From: Azadirachta indica
Lineage: Eukaryota; Streptophyta; Magnoliopsida; Sapindales; Meliaceae
Assembly (NCBI GenBank): GCA_022749755.1
Contig: CM040440.1
Coordinates: forward strand, 4,177,769 to 4,241,768
Length of the DNA stretch: 64,000 bases
Direction: 5' to 3'
The stretch's first letter is position 1, and the number at the start of each line of letters is the position of its first letter. The notes beneath the pieces are model-generated. The model was not told the origin of the DNA, searched no databases, and worked only from the letters and a program-made list of their open reading frames with translations. Both the position numbers and the translations under genes were made by a program. This document shows, one piece after another, positions 58,901-64,000 of the stretch.

Positions 58901-61296
58901 GAATTTGGAGCTCAAAAGGGAAAAAGGGTCAATGCAAATAAAATATGCAGACCCACTAACTTAGATCAGAAAGGGACCTTAAGTCAGCATTTCTGCATAT
59001 ATTGCACCCCGCTTACATTTGTTAACAAAGCATCTGCTCATTTGGATGGGGGTCCTTCTATATAAAGAAAATCTCTTGAAATCAAGTTCTTTAAAAGTAA
59101 ACAACACCCATTAGGGGTAGCATTCAAGCAGACTTTACAATATCAGGGAGGTATCATCTTATGCATGTGAGACCAGATACAAAATTTTTATTTTCTACTT
59201 TGATTGTTGAAGAAGGATCAGTTACACAGTTCAATTGGCTCCTTCCATATGCAAACATCTCCTCCACATCTTTTGTCAATCAGGTGCTAGCATTCAAAAT
59301 GTCTCATGTACACTAATAGACTAAACTACTTGAGCCATCCCCAAATACTGTATCAAAGATGCTGCTTACCATCTTAAGAAGTGGCGATAAACAACAGAGA
59401 GCTATGTTAATCTCAATTATATCAAAGAATACCTAGCTGTTGTTGCAAAGACATTTGGTTCTCCAGGATTAAATCCAACAGATATAACAGTGTCCGTTCC
59501 CCACTGAAAACTGTTGACTGGCTGTGACCTGATTACAGGAGGTAGATTGTCATGCAATATTTTGATTTTTACATGGCTAAAAAATAATCTAAATAAGCTC
59601 AGATGCAAACCTATTGTGATTCCATATATCAACCTGAGCACCAGCTGTGGCAAATAGATCACCCTCCCACTGGTGATCAACAGCCCTGGAAAGAGAACAA
59701 TGATGAAAGAACTAAGAAAACTCTTCTCCATAAACTCCCAGGAATATCAACACATGGTTGAGATATTTTTATCCTTACCAGAATGCATTCTTCCAAACAT
59801 AAACTGCTAGTGGCTGCAAATTTGAATTGCAATTTGTTCAGAATGTTAGAAATGAAAGTGATTTCATGCAATGGATAACATGTATATACATTAAGAAAGC
59901 ACTACCTCGGATGAATTATCAGATGAGTCATCTGAATCTGTAAGAGTAGCAACAGGAACATTCCAGAGCCTGACACTGAACAAAAACAGTTCAATTTGTA
60001 AGTTAAAGTTGTATCCAGGTGACAGTCTGTTCACTTCTTATTTTCATCACTCCAGGTTAAGAATAGAAGTATGAATAGATTTACAGTTTTCATCAGCAGC
60101 AACAGGGAGAGACAAGTTAAACAATAGAAGTTGTTCCTTACGTGCAATCAGTTCCACAAGATACCAGAATGTGTCCATCTGTTGATACTGTTAAACCACG
60201 CACAGCACCTTGGTGACCAGGATACTGACAAACTGTTCTCCTGTTTATTCATTCATGAAATTAGAATATAAAAGTCCATTAGATATGAACCAAGCAAATC
60301 TTTAAAAATATAACCAAAAAAAAATCAAAGAAGTCACAATTAAAACTTGGATCTTGCAATACACTCTCACAAGAGGCATATGTCTTTGTCTTCTCAAATT
60401 TCCAGTATCAGAAGTTAAATTCAGATATGCAATGCAATATGTCTTTGTCTCAACCAATTTTACCGTAGAAAATAAACAGATAAAGGATGTAGCATTCCTT
60501 CCACAAGGAGTTGATATATCAAAAATATCCACAGTACCTGTTGCACTTTGAAATACTACGATCGGAGATCCTAGAATCTATAGAGGTTCAAATAGCCAGA
60601 TTTACCCAAGTATGAGATTTACCTGGTAGCAATATCCCAAAGACGAATATCTGCAAATTTGCACAAACCACGAGAAAAAGAAAGGCAGGAATTAGAAACT
60701 CCAATTTTATTAGAATCACAAGCCAAACTGAAATTTTTTTTTGGTAGTATTAATAGTATAATGGACTTTGGCAGAAGCATATAGAACTTTGCAACAATAC
60801 ATAACAACAGAATAACAAAAAAGAGTTACCTCCATCCATAGAACCAGAAAATAATCCTTTCAAATAATTTGGATTTTTGGCCATACACGATACCCCATCT
60901 CTATGCCCATCCATTGCTCCAATAAAAGGCCTCGCGAAAATCTAAATAAATGCTCGAACGAATAATTGTATTTTGGGGCAAAAAGACCCAATTAATTATT
61001 CTAAATTCTCAATCACAATCCACCAATCCAATCAAATAGTTCACATTTTACCTTCTCCAATTTGGCTGCAGTAAGCGCTCTCACATACTCCACTGCTTTC
61101 TCTTGCGGTCGAAGATTCGGGTCATAATTATGATACACCCTCTTATTAATTGTTGAATTTTAAGCCAAAAATTAGTTATTTGAATGAGATAAGAATAAGA
61201 CAAAAACAAATACCAAAAATATTGAGCTACCTGGAGATCCTGGCTTCGTTCTCGAGTGAATTCATCAGTGGAACGAGATATTACTTTAACCTTCAT
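55300..61296 (-). CDS. DCAF13-like: WD40 ribosome-biogenesis protein, SOF1/DCAF13 homologue
   Basis: 452-residue WD40 protein with 17 exons: 61231-61296, 61052-61141, 60830-60941, 60623-60650, 60142-60240, 59906-59975, 59779-59813, 59611-59685, 59433-59528, 58587-58650, 57605-57658, 57035-57120, 56890-56950, 56726-56790, 56387-56492, 56088-56176, 55300-55462. All junctions keep frame. It starts MKVKVISRSTDEFTRERSQD, the conserved SOF1 N terminus. WD repeats include MDGHRDGVSCMAKNP, IRLWDIATR, GHQGAVRGLT, VRLWNVPV, QVDIWNHNR, SYDRTIRIF and SDDTNLRLWKAKA. The C-terminal Sof1 domain (about 365-440) contains HLPEVKRIVRHRHLPKPIYK and ends basic, RRIIKEVE. SOF1 acts in the nucleolus in the small-subunit processome for 18S rRNA maturation; animal and plant DCAF13 can also act as a CUL4-DDB1 substrate receptor. 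Length equals that of the Arabidopsis homologue as I recall it. Confidence 0.95.
55892..55932. repeat. Compound (AT)n(GT)n microsatellite
   Basis: About six AT units followed by about fourteen GT units, then a GC-interrupted GT tail, within the last intron (55463-56087) of the WD40 gene. Confidence 0.9.
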
Positions 61297-62677
61297 CTTT
61301 TCTTCTCTGATATTACAATACAATAAGACGATTCTGACTACTAAACATACAAATACTTGTGCTTCCAAAGTATAATAAAACTAGAAAACTGACACAGTGA
61401 GTGTTAGAGAGAGAGAAAGAAAAACCCTAGGGATTTTGTCGCATATGAGGAAGACGATGGCTAAAACCCTATTGAGAAATCCGACGCCTGAAAGAAAAGC
61501 CCATGTCCCGTCGGGCTAACAAAGTAATAAAGCCCATAGATATTCTCAAATCCCGTAGGCCTAACTAAAGGATACCCCATTTTTCGGTTTCAGTAAAGTC
61601 CATAAGCCTAATTATATAAGTGACAGATAATAACATTCAAGTTCCTACTTTATTATGTTTTCTCAAATAAAAATATAACGTTTTTCACCTATAAATTGGT
61701 CCCTGAATTGAGGATCCTATTAAAACTCAACTGCCCTTTCATGAATTCGATCACCCAGACAATGAACTTTTATTGGCGTAGCGTGATAATGTTAGAATGT
61801 GTATTATTTTAGAAGTGCAGAAGATGTTGACAATGGCGGCTTATGCCCATCTCCTTTTGGTCTATAAATTTTTCAACCACGATTTTGCTCTCATCAGAAG
61901 GCTAACTAACAATCATTAAAATTACAAATAAATATCCACTCTAGTTTATTAAGTATACAGAAAGACTGCAAGGCGTTGATTGATAGTGACGTTGAAAGTT
62001 GATCTCCTCAACTATTTGTGTTACTGCTTTTGCACTAGATGAGAACTGCCTCGAATACAATTACAGAGTTGCAGAAGTTCAGAAATTGAAGCGGTATGCA
62101 TCGTTCTCTAACGGAGGTGATGTTGACGATTGTTAGCCATCTAGAGACTTTTTTGGTAAAATTCCTGAATATGAACTAATGTTTGGTGCGTGAGTAGACA
62201 AAAATTTTTCTTTTTTATGTTACTTATTAAGACTTTCATAAATAATTTCAATGAAGATGCACCGGGGTTCTAAATGTATTCATCACGTTGTTCACTTTTT
62301 TTTTAACAAAATAATTAAAGAAATATCCGCGGACCATACCATAACTTTCAACAAATTGACAATATAGAAACTATAAATGATTATTCTTCTCAACACGTGT
62401 CCATAACATTCCCAAGGAATTAAGAGGCACCGTCTGAGAAAGGTAGTTCTGTCATAACTAAATTTCAGGTCAACTGTAGTGTATTCTACGGCTTTTGAAG
62501 TGGGTAGAGAGGAATAGAGTAAGTGGAATCGTGGGAGATTCTGTTTTTTCTTTTTGAAATATTTTAGCTAATGCTTGGATTCTGACAGCTCAAAAGTTCT
62601 GTGCTAACAATTCTGTGTCCTATATATTGATGGATTTTCTCTTAATCTTAATCATCAAAACTTTGATTTTGATAGCC
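61297..62677. other. Intergenic region between WD40 gene and LRR gene
   Basis: Leader and promoter of the WD40 gene on the left, upstream flank of the LRR gene on the right. AT-rich, with no other gene or repeat recognised. Confidence 0.55.
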
Positions 62678-64000
62678 ATGATGACTGAAACCTCTCTTCG
62701 GTTCATTTTCACGTTCATTTTGGTTTCAATATATGTAGAAATTACCTTCGGATTCCATTCAGGAAAGGTAGATGCTAACATAAAGTGCATAGAGAGCGAA
62801 AGGCGTGCTCTCCGAATGATCAAACAAAGTCTTGTAGATCAAGATGGCTATCTCACTTCATGGGGGAATGAAGAAGACAGAAAAGATTGTTGCAAATGGA
62901 GAGGTGTCCGCTGTAGCAATCAAACAGGCCATGTTGTCAGGCTCAATATTCAACTCGCATCCAAGTCTTTTTTCTTTTTCGGGCCTTTGACAGGTAATAT
63001 CAGTTCTTCCTTGCTTGACTTGCGGCACTTAAATTATGTGGACATGAGTTCCAATAATTTTGGAGGACAGCATATCCCAGAATTCATTGGCTCCCTCCAC
63101 AAATTAAAGCACCTTGATCTTTCCAGAGCTGGTTTTGGAGGTAGAGTTCCTTACCAACTCGGTAATCTATCAAACTTGCAATACCTTGATCTCAGTGACA
63201 ACTTAGAACTGTATGCTGATAAACTTGAATGGCTTTCTCATCTCTCCTTTTTAAGACAGATTCGTCTGAACTATGTCAATCTTAGTGAAGCAACTGATGG
63301 TCTGCAAATACAAAGTGAACTCCCCTATTTAACGAAATTAGAGTCAAGTTCTTGCAGCCTTCAATCAGTTATTTCTCCTTCTGTTTCCTTTGCCAATTCT
63401 TCCAAATCTCTTGTTTTGTTGATCTCTCTAACAATGCTCTATCTAATTCCACATACTTGTGGCTGTTCAAAATTGGCAGCAGCTTAGTTGATCTTAATCT
63501 CTCTGGTAACAAGTTACAAGGTCCCATTCCAGATTATGCTTTTGAGAATATGTCTTCTTTAGTGCATCTTGACCTCGGTGGAAATCAAATCAACAATATT
63601 CCAAAATCTTTTGGAAATTTCTGTAGCATAAACACGTTGAATCTGGAAAGCAACAATCTCACCGGACAGCTTCCTGAGCTTTTCGTCAATTTGTCTGGTT
63701 GCACAAGAAACACATTAGAAATTCTGTCATTATACAGTAACATGCTTAATGGTTGAGTTCCTGATTTCACTCTGTTTTCATCTTTGAAAGAATTTTATCT
63801 TTTTGATAATAGACTGAATGGTCCTTTTCCAGCAAGTTTTGAACAACCTTCAAACCTTACCATGTTATACTTAGATAGCAACCAACTGACGGGTTCATCA
63901 CCTGATTTTAGTGTATTTTTGTCACTGAAAGAACTTGATATTAGCAGCAATCAGTTAATTGGAGCCTTCCCAAAAAGTATAGGACAACTTTCCAAGCTTG
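62678..64000 (+). pseudogene. LRR receptor-like protein (EIX2/Cf-type), frameshifted and partial
   Basis: Starts at an ATG pair (62678/62681) with a hydrophobic signal peptide (FIFTFILVSIYVEITFGF), although an upstream in-frame ATG at 62630 exists. It continues with a standard LRR N-terminal cap (CIESERRALRMIKQSL ... SWG ... DCCKWRGVRCSNQTGHV) and plant extracellular LRRs (LRHLNYVDMSSNNFGG, LHKLKHLDLSRAGFGGRVP, LSNLQYLDLSDN). Around 63405-63425 a 1-nt deletion moves the LRR frame (SLVL continues as VDLSNNALSNS in the next frame); the first frame then stops at 63485-63487. The second frame carries more LRRs until TGA at 63754-63756 in the middle of a repeat (NG-stop-VPDF), after which repeats resume in the same frame to the window edge. 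Two disabling lesions make it a pseudogene of the cell-surface immune receptor class, unless the assembly is wrong. Confidence 0.82.

Noticed and set aside
1..64000. CRISPR arrays, tRNA or rRNA genes, bacterial-type operons
   Set aside because: None seen on either strand; the repeats present are microsatellites, transposons and gene duplicates of a plant genome.

Overview
The window is plant nuclear DNA, almost certainly from a eudicot: AT-rich intergenic DNA, short AT-rich introns with plant-type splice sites, and plant-specific families (AP2/ERF, RTNLB reticulon, NFD6, LRR receptor-like protein). The style fits a rosid. Citrus or a relative is my best guess from general resemblance, but nothing here proves the species. 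Gene models were read by hand from splice sites, reading-frame continuity and comparison between paralogues.

Layout. (1) 1-850: probable first exon of a minus-strand gene that leaves the window on the left. (2) 4274-4975: an intronless ERF9-like repressor with an EAR motif. (3) 8271-39201: a tandem array of tyrosine aminotransferase-like (TAT/NAAT family) genes sharing a seven-exon structure. Copies A (8271-11392), B (14839-18186), C (20356-22629), E (27145-30193) and F (31673-33877) are intact. Copy D (23674-25943) is open throughout except for one in-frame amber codon. G (34800-36537) and the inverted H (37210-39201) are pseudogenes, and a heavily decayed ninth copy lies at about 18930-19740. 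(4) 39512-41203: a non-autonomous DNA transposon with long terminal inverted repeats. Two MULE-type MITEs sit at 11939-12195 and 30734-30993. (5) 42096-61296: a gene-dense block with an RTNLB17-like reticulon (+), an OB-fold protein (+), an NFD6-like mitochondrial protein (-) divergent from CBP20 (+), and a SOF1/DCAF13 WD40 protein (-). (6) 62678-64000: an LRR receptor-like protein gene running off the right edge, with a frameshift and a stop.

How the genes work together. The array encodes cytosolic-type PLP-dependent aminotransferases, whose family converts tyrosine to 4-hydroxyphenylpyruvate (feeding tocopherol, plastoquinone and specialised phenolics) or acts on related substrates. Copy number and decay show birth-and-death evolution. 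The right-hand block is housekeeping: mRNA cap binding, ribosome biogenesis, ER shaping and nucleic-acid binding. No operon-like logic is expected.

Non-textbook signals: an AT-AC U12-type intron in CBP20; GC-AG introns at the same position in TAT copies A and E; conserved hairpin-forming elements downstream of several TAT stop codons; and the single-stop state of copy D.
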